Assembly (NCBI RefSeq): GCF_002261225.1
Contig: NZ_NEVM01000002.1
Coordinates: 992,001-1,056,000, forward strand
DNA length: 64,000 nucleotides
Origin: Bordetella genomosp. 10
GTDB taxonomy: Bacteria; Pseudomonadota; Gammaproteobacteria; Burkholderiales; Burkholderiaceae_B
Direction of reading: 5' to 3'
Positions 26,228-34,649 of the stretch are shown one piece after another. How positions within the stretch are numbered: the first letter of the stretch is position 1; every line of letters starts with the position of its first letter. Under the pieces are notes generated by a model, which saw only the letters and a program-made list of their open reading frames with translations, did no database searches and was not told where the DNA came from. The translations under genes and the position numbers were made by a program.

Positions 26228-26986
26228 CTAGACCAATTCGTCCTGGTGACCCAGCAAGGCCGAAATCGCCCGCGCGCAGGCCTGGACCTCGGGCACCCAT
26301 TGCTTGATCTTGGCGGCGGTGAAGCGGTCCAGCGGGCCGGAGATGCCGATGGCGGCGACCGGGTCGTCCAGCGCGTTGAAGATGGCGACCGCGATGCCGC
26401 CCACGGTGTCGCGCCATTCTCCGCGATTGATGGCGTAGCCGGCGCGGACCGTCTTGCGCAATTCGTCCTTGAGGCGCGGCAGCGAGGTCAGGGTGGCGGA
26501 CGTATGCTTGTCGAGCTTGCCGGCGTGGCTTTCCAGATAGCCGTCCGGCTGGAAGGCCAACAGGGCCTTGCCGGTGGCCACGGCGTACGCGGGCGCGCGG
26601 CCGCCCACCATGGAATAGGCCCGGATGGGCTGGGGGCTGTCGATCTTGTCGATATAGACCACGTCCATGCCGTCCAGCACCGAGAGGTGCACGGTTTCAC
26701 CGGTCTTGCCGGCGAGTTCCCGCATGTAGGGCGTGGCCAGGCGGCGCACGTCGAGCTTGCCCAACTGGCGCGCGGCCAGCTCGAACAGGCGGATGCCGCC
26801 GCGGTAGCCGCTGCCGTCGTCGTTCCGGGTCACGTAGCCGGCGTGCATCAGCGTTTGCAGGGTGCGATGCGTGTTGCTGCGCGTCAGCCCGACACGCTCG
26901 GCCAGCGCGTCGATGGTCTGGGGCGGGGCGTCGACGTCGGTGACCGCCTCCAGCACCATCAGTCCCTTGAGCAGTGTCTTGTCCAT
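26228..26986 (-). CDS. IclR-family transcriptional regulator
   Basis: A 252-residue IclR regulator: winged HTH at about residues 8-65 (IDALAERVGLTRSNTHRTLQTLMHAGYV) and C-terminal effector domain (YMRELAGKTGETVHLSVLDGMDVVYIDK; AYSMVGGRAPAYAVATGKALLAFQ; GGIAVAIFNALDDPVAAIGISGP). It sits 85 bp after the crotonase gene of the acyl-CoA cluster on the same strand, so it most likely regulates that cluster. A TCCC-N7-GGGA inverted repeat lies immediately upstream of its ATG, compatible with autoregulation. Confidence 0.92.
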   Translation of the reverse strand: MDKTLLKGLMVLEAVTDVDAPPQTIDALAERVGLTRSNTHRTLQTLMHAGYVTRNDDGSGYRGGIRLFELAARQLGKLDVRRLATPYMRELAGKTGETVHLSVLDGMDVVYIDKIDSPQPIRAYSMVGGRAPAYAVATGKALLAFQPDGYLESHAGKLDKHTSATLTSLPRLKDELRKTVRAGYAINRGEWRDTVGGIAVAIFNALDDPVAAIGISGPLDRFTAAKIKQWVPEVQACARAISALLGHQDELV

Positions 26987-26992
26987 ATCAAT

Positions 26993-27007
26993 TCCCGAAT
27001 ATTGGGA
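26993..27007. promoter_or_regulatory. Inverted repeat TCCC-GAATATT-GGGA before iclR
   Basis: It lies 6 bp upstream of the IclR ATG. The 9-mer ATATTGGGA inside it recurs at 32356-32364 in the promoter region at the other end of the cluster. An IclR operator is inferred. Confidence 0.45.
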
Positions 27008-27071
27008 CGGCTAACTTACCACACGGCAGAGGCCGCGTCGGCGCCGGACGGACGGAAAGATCACGTTTGCA

Positions 27072-27815
27072 TCAGGCTCCCAGATAGGCGCGGATGCGCT
27101 GCTTCAAGCCGGGTTCGGCCGCCGACCGGACCAGGCTGGCGAGGTCCGCGTCCAGGGTGTCCGGCGCCAGCGCCTGGTGCAGTTGCGCGCGCGCCGCCGG
27201 GGCCAGGGCCAGGGCGGCTTCCAGCGCCCGGGCGATGCAGGCGTCGTGCTCCTCGGCCGCGGCCAGTTCGGTTGCGAAGCCATGCCGCAAGGCTTCCTCG
27301 GCGTCGAACACGCGGGTGCGGGTGAGGACCTCGCGCGCCACCTGCTTGCCGACGATGCCCGCATAGCGCCGCGTGCCCAGCACCAGGCCGAACTTCAGGC
27401 CGGGCATGCGGAAGGCGGCGCCGGGCGTGGCCACGCGCAGCGCGCAGGCGCCGAAGATGTCCACGCCCGCGCCGAAGTTCTTGCCGTGCGCCAGGGCCAG
27501 CGTCACGGCCGGGGAGGTGGCGATTTTCTGCAGCAGTTGTTCGATGCGCACGAAACGCAGCAGCAGGTCGCCCTCGCTTTGTTCCTCGTAGCCGCCGAAA
27601 TCGAAGCCGGCGCTGAAATTGCGGCCGGCGCCGCGCAGCACGATGAGATCGCTGCGGCGGGCATGGGCCTCGTCGACCGCCGCGATCAGCGCCTCCACCA
27701 GGCCGGCAGACAGGGCATTCATCTTCTCCGGCCGGTCCAGGGTGATCAGGGTGGCGTGCTCGCGGTGCTCGACCCGCACCAGACCGCCGTCGCGGTCCTG
27801 CGCGCCGGCGGTCAT
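27072..27815 (-). CDS. Enoyl-CoA hydratase/isomerase family protein
   Basis: A 247-residue crotonase-fold protein. N-terminal HATLITLDRPEKMNALSAGLVEAL and the oxyanion-hole stretch LRGAGRNFSAGFDFGG are typical. At the position of hydratase Glu144 (normally PE-x-x-x-G) this protein has MPGLKFGLVLG, so that Glu is replaced; a Glu near the second site (QVAREVLT) remains. It may therefore be an isomerase or another crotonase activity, not a standard hydratase. Its ATG overlaps the stop of the CaiB/BaiF gene (ATGA, 27812-27815). Confidence 0.87.
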   Translation of the reverse strand: MTAGAQDRDGGLVRVEHREHATLITLDRPEKMNALSAGLVEALIAAVDEAHARRSDLIVLRGAGRNFSAGFDFGGYEEQSEGDLLLRFVRIEQLLQKIATSPAVTLALAHGKNFGAGVDIFGACALRVATPGAAFRMPGLKFGLVLGTRRYAGIVGKQVAREVLTRTRVFDAEEALRHGFATELAAAEEHDACIARALEAALALAPAARAQLHQALAPDTLDADLASLVRSAAEPGLKQRIRAYLGA

Positions 27816-28975
27816 TGCGCGGTCTCCCTGGCGGCCTGCGCGCCGAGTACTTCCGCGTTGTGTTCGCCCAGCGCCGGCGGGGCGCTGCGGATGGGCAGGG
27901 TCTGGCCGGCGATCCGCACCGGCGCGCCGAAGGTGCGCGTCTTCACGCCGTTGGGCAGCTCGAGCGGCTGGACCCATCCCATATGTTCGACTTGCGGGTC
28001 GGCCAGCACCTGGGAATAGGTATTGATGGGCGCGCAGGGCACGCCGGCCTCGCGAAAGCGCGCCAGCCACGTCGCGCCGTCCTCCAGGACGAAGATGGCT
28101 TCCAGCAGGTCGCGCAGTTCGACCTGGTTGCGGGCGCGCCGGCCCGTGTCCAGGAAGCGCTCGTCCTGGAACAGCTCGGGCCGCCCGACGACGGCGCACA
28201 CGCTCTTCCACAGGGCATTGTTGCCGGCCGCCATGCCGAAGTAGCCGTCGCGGCAGCGGAAGGCCTGGTAGGGCGCGTTGCGCGGATGCGCCGATCCCAG
28301 CTTCTGCGGATCCTTGCCGCTGCCGAAATATTCCGAGGTCTGCAGCGCGGCGATGCCCATGGTCACCCCCAGCATGGAAACGTCCAGGTGCGTGCCCTGG
28401 CCCGTCGCCTCGGCCACGCGCAGCGCCGAGGCGATCGAGAACGCGCCATAGAGGCCGGCGGTGAAGTCCGCCACCGGCACGCCGCACTTGACCGGCGCGC
28501 CGCCGGCCTCGCCGGTCACGCTCATGATGCCGCTCATGGCCTGGATGGTCAGGTCGAAGCCGCCTTCCTGCGCGCGCGGCCCGGACTGCCCGTAGGCGGA
28601 AATCGAGCAATAGACCAGGCGCGGGTTGAGCTTGGCCAGGTCTTCGTACCCCAGCCCGAGACGCGCCATGACGCCGGGCCGGTTGTTCTCCAGCAGGACG
28701 TCGGCGCCGGCGGCCAGCTCGCGCGCGCGCGCCACGTCGGCGGGGTCCTTCAAGTTCAGCGTGACCGAGCGCTTGTTGCGGTTGAGCGAGGCGAAGTTCT
28801 CGCTATAGCCCTCGCTCAGGGGCGGCCACGCGCGCAGCGTGTCGCCGCCCTCGGGATGCTCTATCTTGACGACGTCCGCTCCCATGTCGGCCAGCAGCAT
28901 GCCGCAGAACGGCCCGGCTGCGACGTTGCAGATTTCGATGACCTTCACTCCGGCCAAGGCCGCGGTGTGTTTCAT
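27812..28975 (-). CDS. CaiB/BaiF family III CoA-transferase
   Basis: A 387-residue family III CoA-transferase, which moves CoA between carboxylic acids through enzyme-bound anhydrides. The N-terminal LAGVKVIEICNVAAGPFCGMLLADMGADVVKIE is the family signature. Asp170 in GVPVADFTAG is the expected catalytic residue, and SISAYGQSGP and GYFGMAAGN are further conserved blocks. It is translationally coupled to the downstream crotonase. Together with the ligase and two-subunit transferase upstream it suggests activation and beta-oxidation-like breakdown of an unidentified acid. Confidence 0.92.
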   Translation of the reverse strand: MKHTAALAGVKVIEICNVAAGPFCGMLLADMGADVVKIEHPEGGDTLRAWPPLSEGYSENFASLNRNKRSVTLNLKDPADVARARELAAGADVLLENNRPGVMARLGLGYEDLAKLNPRLVYCSISAYGQSGPRAQEGGFDLTIQAMSGIMSVTGEAGGAPVKCGVPVADFTAGLYGAFSIASALRVAEATGQGTHLDVSMLGVTMGIAALQTSEYFGSGKDPQKLGSAHPRNAPYQAFRCRDGYFGMAAGNNALWKSVCAVVGRPELFQDERFLDTGRRARNQVELRDLLEAIFVLEDGATWLARFREAGVPCAPINTYSQVLADPQVEHMGWVQPLELPNGVKTRTFGAPVRIAGQTLPIRSAPPALGEHNAEVLGAQAARETAQ

Positions 28976-29012
28976 GGCTTTGATATCCCGCTATATGCAT
29001 ATGTAGGAAAGT

Positions 29013-29039
29013 GAATCCTTGATATCAGGATTCGATTCC
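29013..29039. promoter_or_regulatory. Inverted repeat upstream of the CaiB/BaiF gene
   Basis: GAATCC-N9-GGATTC (29013-29033) overlaps GGATTCGATTCC (29028-29039). The reverse complement of the latter, GGAATCGAATCC, is a 10-of-12 match to GGAATTAAATCC at 32341-32352. It lies in the 71-bp gap between the ligase and CaiB/BaiF genes. An IclR site is inferred. Confidence 0.45.
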
Positions 29040-29046
29040 CAGATTT

Positions 29047-30573
29047 TCAGATGTGTTGCGTTTCGTTGAGGATAGCACCTATCCCGAGCGCCTCATCCCG
29101 GTCGCGCACCCATTGCGCCACCGCCTTGCGATCCACCTTGCCGACGGCGTTTTCCGGCAGCGCGGCGCTGACGTAGACGGCTTCGGGCGCGTAGATGCGG
29201 CCCAGTTGCTCGCGCACCCGGGCGCGCAGGACGTCGCCGTCCGGGATCGCGGCGCCGGCGCGCGGCACGATGACCGCCACCGGGACTTCGCCCAGGTCCC
29301 GGTCGGCGCGTCCCACCACGCAGCAGGCGGCGACCGCCGGCTCGCGGCAGAGCACGTCCTCGATCTGCCGGGGCGACAGGTTTTCGCCGCCGCGGATGAT
29401 GACGTCCTTGATGCGGCCGGTGATGCTGAGATAACCGTCGGCGTCGAAGCGGCCGAGGTCGCCGGTGCGCAGCCAGCCGTCGCGCACCGGGCTGTCGCCG
29501 TCGTGGCCCAGGTAGCCCAGCATCAATATGTCGCCGCCGATGCAGACCTCGCCTTCGGCGCCCTCGGCCACGGGGCGGCCCTCGGGGTCGAGCAGCGCCA
29601 CCCGCTGGCCGGGCAGCACCGTTCCCACCGTGCCGATGCGCCGCGCCGCGGGCGGGTTGATGGTTGACGTGCAGGTGGCCTCCGACAAGCCATAGGACAC
29701 CACCAGGGGGCAGCCCATGAAGGCTTCGATTTCCCGGTGCAGGGCCGGCGTGATGGGCGCCGAGCCGCAGCGCGCCATGCGCAGCCCGGCCAGCGCCGCG
29801 CGATCGAAGGTCTGCTCCAGCATGCGGGAATACATGGTGGGCACGCCCGTCATCAGCGTCGGGCGGAAGCGTGCCAGCAGGCCCGGCATGTCCTCGGCGC
29901 GGAAGCGTCCGGCCAGCGCCACCGTGGCGCCGCGGGCCAGCGGCGCGAAGATCTGGTTGTTGACGGCATTGGTGTGGTGCAGCGGCATGACGTGCAACAG
30001 CACGTCGTCGGGCCGCAAGCCCGTGTGGGCGCCCACCCCTTGCGCGTTCAGCAGCACGCCGCGATGCGCCTGCAGCACGCCCTTGGGCTTGCCGGTGCTG
30101 CCGGACGTGAAAAGCAGCAGGGCCGGATCGTCCGCCGCGTGGGTCTCGTCCCAATACGGGTCGCCCGCGGGCAGGCCGTCGAGGTCCAGGCGCCGTTCCG
30201 GCGGGATGCCGCCGGCCTCGGCCAGCGCGGCATGGCCGGCGTCATGCAGCATCCAGCGCAGGCCCACCGCGGCGACGCGGCGCCGGGTTTCCTCGGCCGC
30301 CAGGCGCGGCTCGAGCGGGCAGGGGCAGGCCCCGGCCACCAGCGCGGCCAGCAGCGCCAGCACCTGGCCCGGCCCGCGCTCCAGCGCCAGGGCCACATAG
30401 TCGCCGCGCGCCACGCCGGCGCGGCGGAACGCGCCGGCCAGCCGGCGAACGGCGTCGTCCAGTTCGCCATAGCTCCAGCGCCGTTGTTCGGTGATCAGCG
30501 CCGGATGGTCGCGGCGCTCGGGATCCTGCCAGACGCTGCGCCACAGCGCCGGCAGATTGCGGGGGTCGGCCAT
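29047..30573 (-). CDS. AMP-binding acyl-CoA synthetase (ligase)
   Basis: A 508-residue member of the ANL adenylating superfamily, forming an acyl-CoA from a carboxylic acid, ATP and CoA. The phosphate loop LLFTSGSTGKPKGV is at residues 153-166; YGLSEATCTS carries the adenine-site motif; DGWLRTGDLGRFDADGYLSITGR and GGENLSPRQIEDVL mark the hinge; the catalytic Lys is in ENAVGKVDRKA near residue 480. The acid substrate is unknown. It is transcribed with the CoA-transferase pair upstream (42-bp gap) and the CaiB/BaiF and crotonase genes downstream. Confidence 0.93.
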   Translation of the reverse strand: MADPRNLPALWRSVWQDPERRDHPALITEQRRWSYGELDDAVRRLAGAFRRAGVARGDYVALALERGPGQVLALLAALVAGACPCPLEPRLAAEETRRRVAAVGLRWMLHDAGHAALAEAGGIPPERRLDLDGLPAGDPYWDETHAADDPALLLFTSGSTGKPKGVLQAHRGVLLNAQGVGAHTGLRPDDVLLHVMPLHHTNAVNNQIFAPLARGATVALAGRFRAEDMPGLLARFRPTLMTGVPTMYSRMLEQTFDRAALAGLRMARCGSAPITPALHREIEAFMGCPLVVSYGLSEATCTSTINPPAARRIGTVGTVLPGQRVALLDPEGRPVAEGAEGEVCIGGDILMLGYLGHDGDSPVRDGWLRTGDLGRFDADGYLSITGRIKDVIIRGGENLSPRQIEDVLCREPAVAACCVVGRADRDLGEVPVAVIVPRAGAAIPDGDVLRARVREQLGRIYAPEAVYVSAALPENAVGKVDRKAVAQWVRDRDEALGIGAILNETQHI

Positions 30574-30615
30574 GCAGGGCTCTCCTGGTTCGTCGGCAGC
30601 GGGCGCCGGCCGCTT

Positions 30616-31347
30616 CTAGCGCAGCTTGACGGCCGCGTCGCGTTCGAAGGCGCCGTCGGAATCGACGGCCTTCAGCGCCGCCAGTTCTCGCGCGGTGGGG
30701 AGGGGCGTGGGCTGAGCGCCGGTGGCGTCGAATTCGAAGCCCGTGCGCTCGCGCACTTCCTCCAGGCTGGCGTCGGGATGCCAGGATTGCAGCGCCAGCC
30801 GGCCATCGCGCTTGACGAAGATGGCGATGGGCGTGGCGATGCCGTGGAAACCGCCCCAGGAGGTGCGGAAATCCAGCTTCTGCACGAAGGTGCGGCGCGA
30901 GTGCTCGGTGCGCCAGGTGCAGGCGCGCCGCGCCGTGGGCAGCATGACGGCGCCGCCGCCGCCGCCGGGCAGCCGCACCTTGGGATGGTGCCAGTCGCCG
31001 ATGCACGAATTGTTGGCCGAGCCCTCGCCGTCGATCTGCGCCGCGCCGAGAAAGGTCAGGTCCATGCGGCCGCGCGTGCACAGGTCGTAGAAATCCTCGT
31101 TGGCGAAGATCGACGCGGTATGCGCCGCCAGTTGGGGATCCGAGCTGGACAGCGGAATATGCTCGGGCCGCGGGTCGACGCCGCCGGCCACGTTGATATA
31201 GACGTAGTCGAAATCGTAGGCGCGCTTGGCCACCAGGCAGGCCAGCATCGGCAGCGTCGAGTTCACGCCGCTGAACGTGATTTCATTGGGCCGGATGAAA
31301 CGGGACAGGCCCAGCACGATGTGGGCGAACGGCGAAAATTCAGGCAT
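30616..31347 (-). CDS. CoA-transferase, beta subunit (glutaconate CoA-transferase/IpdB-like)
   Basis: A 243-residue family I CoA-transferase beta subunit resembling glutaconate CoA-transferase subunit B and IpdB. Conserved blocks are FSGVNSTLPMLACLVAKR, MDLTFLGAAQIDGEGSANNSCIG and RLPGGGGGAVMLPTARR. IpdAB of steroid catabolism is a hydrolytic member of the family, so ring cleavage instead of CoA transfer is possible. The ATG at 31347 is chosen because it overlaps the alpha-subunit gene by 8 bp; upstream in-frame sequence belongs to the alpha gene region. Confidence 0.88.
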   Translation of the reverse strand: MPEFSPFAHIVLGLSRFIRPNEITFSGVNSTLPMLACLVAKRAYDFDYVYINVAGGVDPRPEHIPLSSSDPQLAAHTASIFANEDFYDLCTRGRMDLTFLGAAQIDGEGSANNSCIGDWHHPKVRLPGGGGGAVMLPTARRACTWRTEHSRRTFVQKLDFRTSWGGFHGIATPIAIFVKRDGRLALQSWHPDASLEEVRERTGFEFDATGAQPTPLPTARELAALKAVDSDGAFERDAAVKLR

Positions 31348-32173
31348 GGGAGGCCTCCCGGATTTCGGGAGCTTCGGCCATGTGGGCTTCGAGGCTGCGG
31401 CTGGTGTCCATATAGCGTTCGACGGCGGGATAGTCGATGTCGTAGCAGGGCGTGCAGGAACCCGGCCAGGCGCTGCCCGGCAACACGGTATAGGCCTGCA
31501 CCATGAAATAGGGCAGCAGCGTCGCTTCGGGCTGCGCCTCGAAGACCGCGGTGTCGACCATTTTTTCCGCCACCACCAGCACGCTGCCGGCGGCGCGCGA
31601 CATGATGCGGTCCCAGTGCGAGGTGCCGTGGACGCGGGCATTGCCCAGCCGGTCGATCTCCGTGACCTGCAACACCGCGAAGTCCGGCTTGACGGCGGGA
31701 ATCAGGTAGGGACGCTGGCCGCTGCCGTAGGGATCCTCCACGCTGGCCCAGCCATTGAGCGCGGGCAGGTCGCTGCCGTGCAGGCCGCCGCAAGGCATGT
31801 AGGGCACGCCGAAAGCGGCCGCGCGCAGTCCCGCGGTGAGCGTGGCGCAGGCGTGTTCTTCCAGCACCATCTGGCCCTGTTCGACGGCCTTGCGGTACCA
31901 CGGCGCCAGGCCGAAATTGCCTTCCATGGCGACGATGCCCGCGCGCGCCTTGCGCACGGCGCCGGCGCGGCAAAGGATGTCGATGTCGTAGCCCGGCGAT
32001 TGCTTGATGATTTCCAGGTCGCGCCGCCGCTGGCGGATGAGTTCGCGCACGAAGGCGAAGGGGCCCCGGTGCAGGAAGCTGCCGCCCAGCGCCACGGAGG
32101 CGCCGTCCGGCACCAATGCCGCGAGTTGCGCCAGCGCGAGCTGCTTGTCCTGGCCGTTGAATCCGGAAGTCAT
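31340..32173 (-). CDS. CoA-transferase, alpha subunit (glutaconate CoA-transferase/IpdA-like)
   Basis: A 277-residue family I CoA-transferase alpha subunit. It opens with VPDGASVALGGSFLHRGPFAFVRELIRQ, the glycine-rich start of the CoA-transferase fold, and contains VRKARAGIVAMEGNFGLAPWYRKAVEQG and AFGVPYMPCGGLHGSDL. It pairs with the overlapping beta subunit. It heads the minus-strand acyl-CoA cluster and is divergent from a Bug gene across a 230-bp region with a strong inverted repeat, suggesting that the Bug protein binds the acid this cluster activates. Confidence 0.88.
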   Translation of the reverse strand: MTSGFNGQDKQLALAQLAALVPDGASVALGGSFLHRGPFAFVRELIRQRRRDLEIIKQSPGYDIDILCRAGAVRKARAGIVAMEGNFGLAPWYRKAVEQGQMVLEEHACATLTAGLRAAAFGVPYMPCGGLHGSDLPALNGWASVEDPYGSGQRPYLIPAVKPDFAVLQVTEIDRLGNARVHGTSHWDRIMSRAAGSVLVVAEKMVDTAVFEAQPEATLLPYFMVQAYTVLPGSAWPGSCTPCYDIDYPAVERYMDTSRSLEAHMAEAPEIREASHA

Positions 32174-32333
32174 GGTTTGCGTATCTCCTTCCTGGAGGAA
32201 GGCCCGCCGTGCCGCCGCCGGCTGGCCGTCCCTCGTGCATGTCTCATTTATTGATAGTCGAATCTCACCCTTTTAAGGGCACAGCGGATTTTCTCTTGAC
32301 CAGAATAGCATCGTATGGAATTCTTGTTAAGCC

Positions 32334-32368
32334 ATATATAGGAATTAAATCCTATATATTGGGAATAT
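32334..32368. promoter_or_regulatory. Strong inverted repeats in the CoA-transferase/Bug divergent promoter
   Basis: ATATATAGGA-ATTAAA-TCCTATATAT (32334-32359) is a perfect 10-bp inverted repeat. It overlaps a second dyad, ATATT-GGG-AATAT (32356-32368). The block lies 36-70 bp upstream of the Bug ATG in a markedly AT-rich segment. Likely an IclR operator and promoter region; the 9-mer ATATTGGGA is shared with the iclR upstream site. Confidence 0.6.
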
Positions 32369-32403
32369 AAAAACCGCCAAAGGCGGAAAAACGGAGAGAG
32401 ACA

Positions 32404-33370
32404 ATGATGCGCAGGTTTGCACGAGGCGTACTCGTGGCGGCGGCGGCCGCCTGGATGTGCGCGGCCCACGCGGGCGAGTGGCCGGATAGGCCCATCCGGA
32501 TGATCGTGCCGTATCCGCCGGGCGGCGCCACCGACGTGGCGGCGCGGCTTTATGCCCAACATATGGGCGACTATCTCAAGCAGTCGGTGGTGGTGGAGAA
32601 CAAGGCCGGGGCGGGCGGCGAATTGGGGGCCGAATATGTCGCGCATGCGCCCCCCGACGGCTACACCGTGCTGATGGGCGCGCTGGGCAGCCTGGCGATC
32701 AACGCCGCGATGCTGGAGAAGCAGAACTACAGCTTCGCCAAGGACTACAAGGGCGTGTCGGTGGCGATCACCATGCCCATGGCGCTGGCCGTCAGCACCA
32801 AGGTGCCGGCGCATAACCTGGCCGAACTGGTGGCGCTGGCCAAGCAGCGGCCCGGCCGGCTGACCTTCGGATCGGCGGGGACGGGCAGTTCCCAGCATAT
32901 GGCCGGCGAGCTGTTCAAGCAGGTCACCGGGACGGATATCCTGCACGTGCCCTATCGCGGCAGCGGCCCGGCGGTCACGGACCTGCTGGGCGGCCAGATC
33001 GACATGGTGATCGAAACCCTGCCGGCGCTGATTCCGCAAGCCGGGAGCGGCAAGATCCGCATCCTGGCCGTCAGCGCCCCGGCGCGCGTGCCCAGCCTTC
33101 CGGACGTGCCCACCTTCGCGGAGGCGGGGGTGCAGGGGTATGCGGTGGCGACCACGTATGCCTTGCTGGCGCCGGCCGGGACGCCGCCCGCCGCCATAGA
33201 AAAGATGTCGCTGGCGATGCAGCAGGCCGGCAAGCTGCCGGCGGTGCGGCAGGGGGGCGGAAAAGCTGGGCGCCGTCGCCACGCCCGGTTCGCCGGCCGC
33301 CACCGACCAGACGATCGCGCGCGAAATCAAGACCTGGGGCGAAGTGGTGCGCCGCTCCGCCCGGCATTAA
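32404..33370 (+). pseudogene. TTT-family Bug receptor gene with a C-terminal frameshift
   Basis: Bug-type binding protein with signal peptide (ending AHAGEWPDRPIRMIVPYPPGGATD) and all usual motifs (VENKAGAGGELGAEYVA, LTFGSAGTGSSQHMAG, HVPYRGSGPAVTDLLGGQIDMV). After about residue 282 the open frame turns into Arg-rich sequence (GGGKAGRRRHARF) and ends at 33384. Removing one G from the six-G run at 33252-33257 restores a normal Bug C-terminus (AEKLGAVATPGSPAATDQ, then IAREIKTWGEVV) ending in TAA at 33368-33370. Either a real recent frameshift or a homopolymer sequencing error. It faces the CoA-transferase operon and probably served the same substrate. Confidence 0.85.
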
Positions 33371-33390
33371 ATACCAGGCATTAGATACCC
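33363..33390. repeat. 14-bp tandem repeat at the end of the frameshifted Bug gene
   Basis: GGCATTAAATACCA is followed by GGCATTAGATACCC, with a degraded third copy (GGCATTTGGGACA). The array spans the restored stop codon, so it sits in the 3' flank and does not lengthen the protein. Confidence 0.65.
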
Positions 33391-33407
33391 GGCATTTGGG
33401 ACAGGCA

Positions 33408-33440
33408 GCGGCGGGGCGCAAGGGAATCGCGCTCCGCCGC
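33408..33440 (+). terminator. Candidate hairpin terminator after the Bug gene
   Basis: GCGGCGGGGCGC and GCGCTCCGCCGC form a 12-bp stem with one G-T pair and a 9-nt loop, 38 bp after the restored stop. There is no clear U-tract, so intrinsic termination is uncertain. Confidence 0.45.
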
Positions 33441-33577
33441 CGTCTCTCCCGGGACATCGAACTAGTGAAAACCTTAATGGCAATTTAACCTGCTATTACC
33501 CGCTCGCCTCGCAGCGTGCCTAGACTCTCTCCACGGTGGCCGTACCACCGCCTTATTCCTACAGAAAGGAGAGAGTC

Positions 33578-34156
33578 ATGGCCAAGAAAATATTGGTGCT
33601 CGCGGGCGATTACGTCGAGGACTACGAGCTCATGGTCCCCGTCCAGGCCTTGGGCGCGGTCGGCCACGTCGTGGATGTGGTGACGCCGGACAAGAAGTCC
33701 GGGGACCAGATCCGTACCGCGATCCACGACTTCGAGGGCGACCAGACCTATAGCGAGAAGCGCGGGCACAACTTCACGCTGAACGCCGACTTCGCCGGCG
33801 TCGACAGCGCCGCCTACGACGCCGTGCTGATTCCCGGCGGGCGGGCGCCGGAATACCTGCGCCTGAACGACCGCGTGCTGGACCTGGTCCGGGAATTCGC
33901 GCGCGCCGGCAAGCCCATCGCCGCCGTCTGCCACGGGGCGCAACTGCTGGCCGCGGCCGGCGTCATCGAGGGCCGGAAGATTTCGGCCTATCCGGCCTGC
34001 GCGCCGGAGGTGAGGCTGGCCGGCGCCGAGTACGTCGAACTGGGCTGGCCCGACGCCATCACCGACGGCCAGTTCGTCACGGCGCCGGCCTGGACCGCGC
34101 ACAGCAACTGGATCGCGCAATTCCTCGCGCTGCTGGGCACGCGCATCAGCCACTGA
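33578..34156 (+). CDS. DJ-1/PfpI family protein
   Basis: A 192-residue DJ-1/PfpI-fold protein (class I glutamine amidotransferase-like). Cys118-His119 in [12 protein letters not shown] form the nucleophile elbow, and Glu14 in [13 protein letters not shown] is the partner acid. The family includes deglycase/protease-like and general-stress proteins. AAGGAGAGAG precedes the ATG, so this start is preferred over an upstream in-frame GTG. It is followed 12 bp later by a glyoxalase gene, suggesting a carbonyl-stress or oxidation module with the downstream GMC oxidoreductase. Confidence 0.92.
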   Translation: MAKKILVLAGDYVEDYELMVPVQALGAVGHVVDVVTPDKKSGDQIRTAIHDFEGDQTYSEKRGHNFTLNADFAGVDSAAYDAVLIPGGRAPEYLRLNDRVLDLVREFARAGKPIAAVCHGAQLLAAAGVIEGRKISAYPACAPEVRLAGAEYVELGWPDAITDGQFVTAPAWTAHSNWIAQFLALLGTRISH

Positions 34157-34168
34157 ACGGGCGGCGGC

Positions 34169-34567
34169 ATGGCGAAACTCATACATACCATGGTCCGCGT
34201 GCGCGACCTGGATCGTTCGCTCTCGTTCTACGAAGGCGTGTTCGGCCTGAAGACCAGCCACAGGCTGGACTTCGACGACTTCACGCTGGTCTACCTGCGC
34301 AACGACGAGAGCGAAGCGGAAATCGAGCTGACCTGGAACAAGGGCAGGGAGGAGCCCTATACCCACGGCGACGGCTACGGCCACGTGGCCTTCGTGGTGG
34401 ATGACGCCAGGGCAGAACGCGAACGCCTCGTCGGCCAGGGCCATACGCCCAACGACCTGCGCGAATTCCATGCGGACGACGGCACGCTGCTGGCGCGCTA
34501 TTTCTTCATCCTCGATCCGGATGGCTACAAGGTGGAGGTGCTCGAACGGCATGGACATTACCGGTAG
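34169..34567 (+). CDS. gloA: Glyoxalase I (lactoylglutathione lyase) family protein
   Basis: A 132-residue vicinal-oxygen-chelate protein matching glyoxalase I, which converts the methylglyoxal-glutathione hemithioacetal to S-lactoylglutathione. The four expected metal ligands are His6, Glu53, His72 and Glu123 (DPDGYKVEVLE). FYEGVFGLKTSHR and YGHVAFVVDDA are family blocks. Length equals that of the E. coli enzyme. Position directly after the PfpI gene strengthens a dicarbonyl-detoxification role. The metal (Ni or Zn) cannot be decided. Confidence 0.9.
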   Translation: MAKLIHTMVRVRDLDRSLSFYEGVFGLKTSHRLDFDDFTLVYLRNDESEAEIELTWNKGREEPYTHGDGYGHVAFVVDDARAERERLVGQGHTPNDLREFHADDGTLLARYFFILDPDGYKVEVLERHGHYR

Positions 34568-34649
34568 CGGCGCGCCGGCAGGCCCGGCGCACCGCGTTCC
34601 GCAACGACCGAAGAATCCGGGACTCACCCGGTAGAGGAAGGAGACACAC

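Noticed and set aside
26119..26307. 62-codon plus-strand ORF between the MFS and IclR genes
   Set aside because: The first about 25 codons look protein-like, but the rest is Pro/Arg-rich, it overlaps the end of the iclR gene, and no family or good ribosome site is evident.
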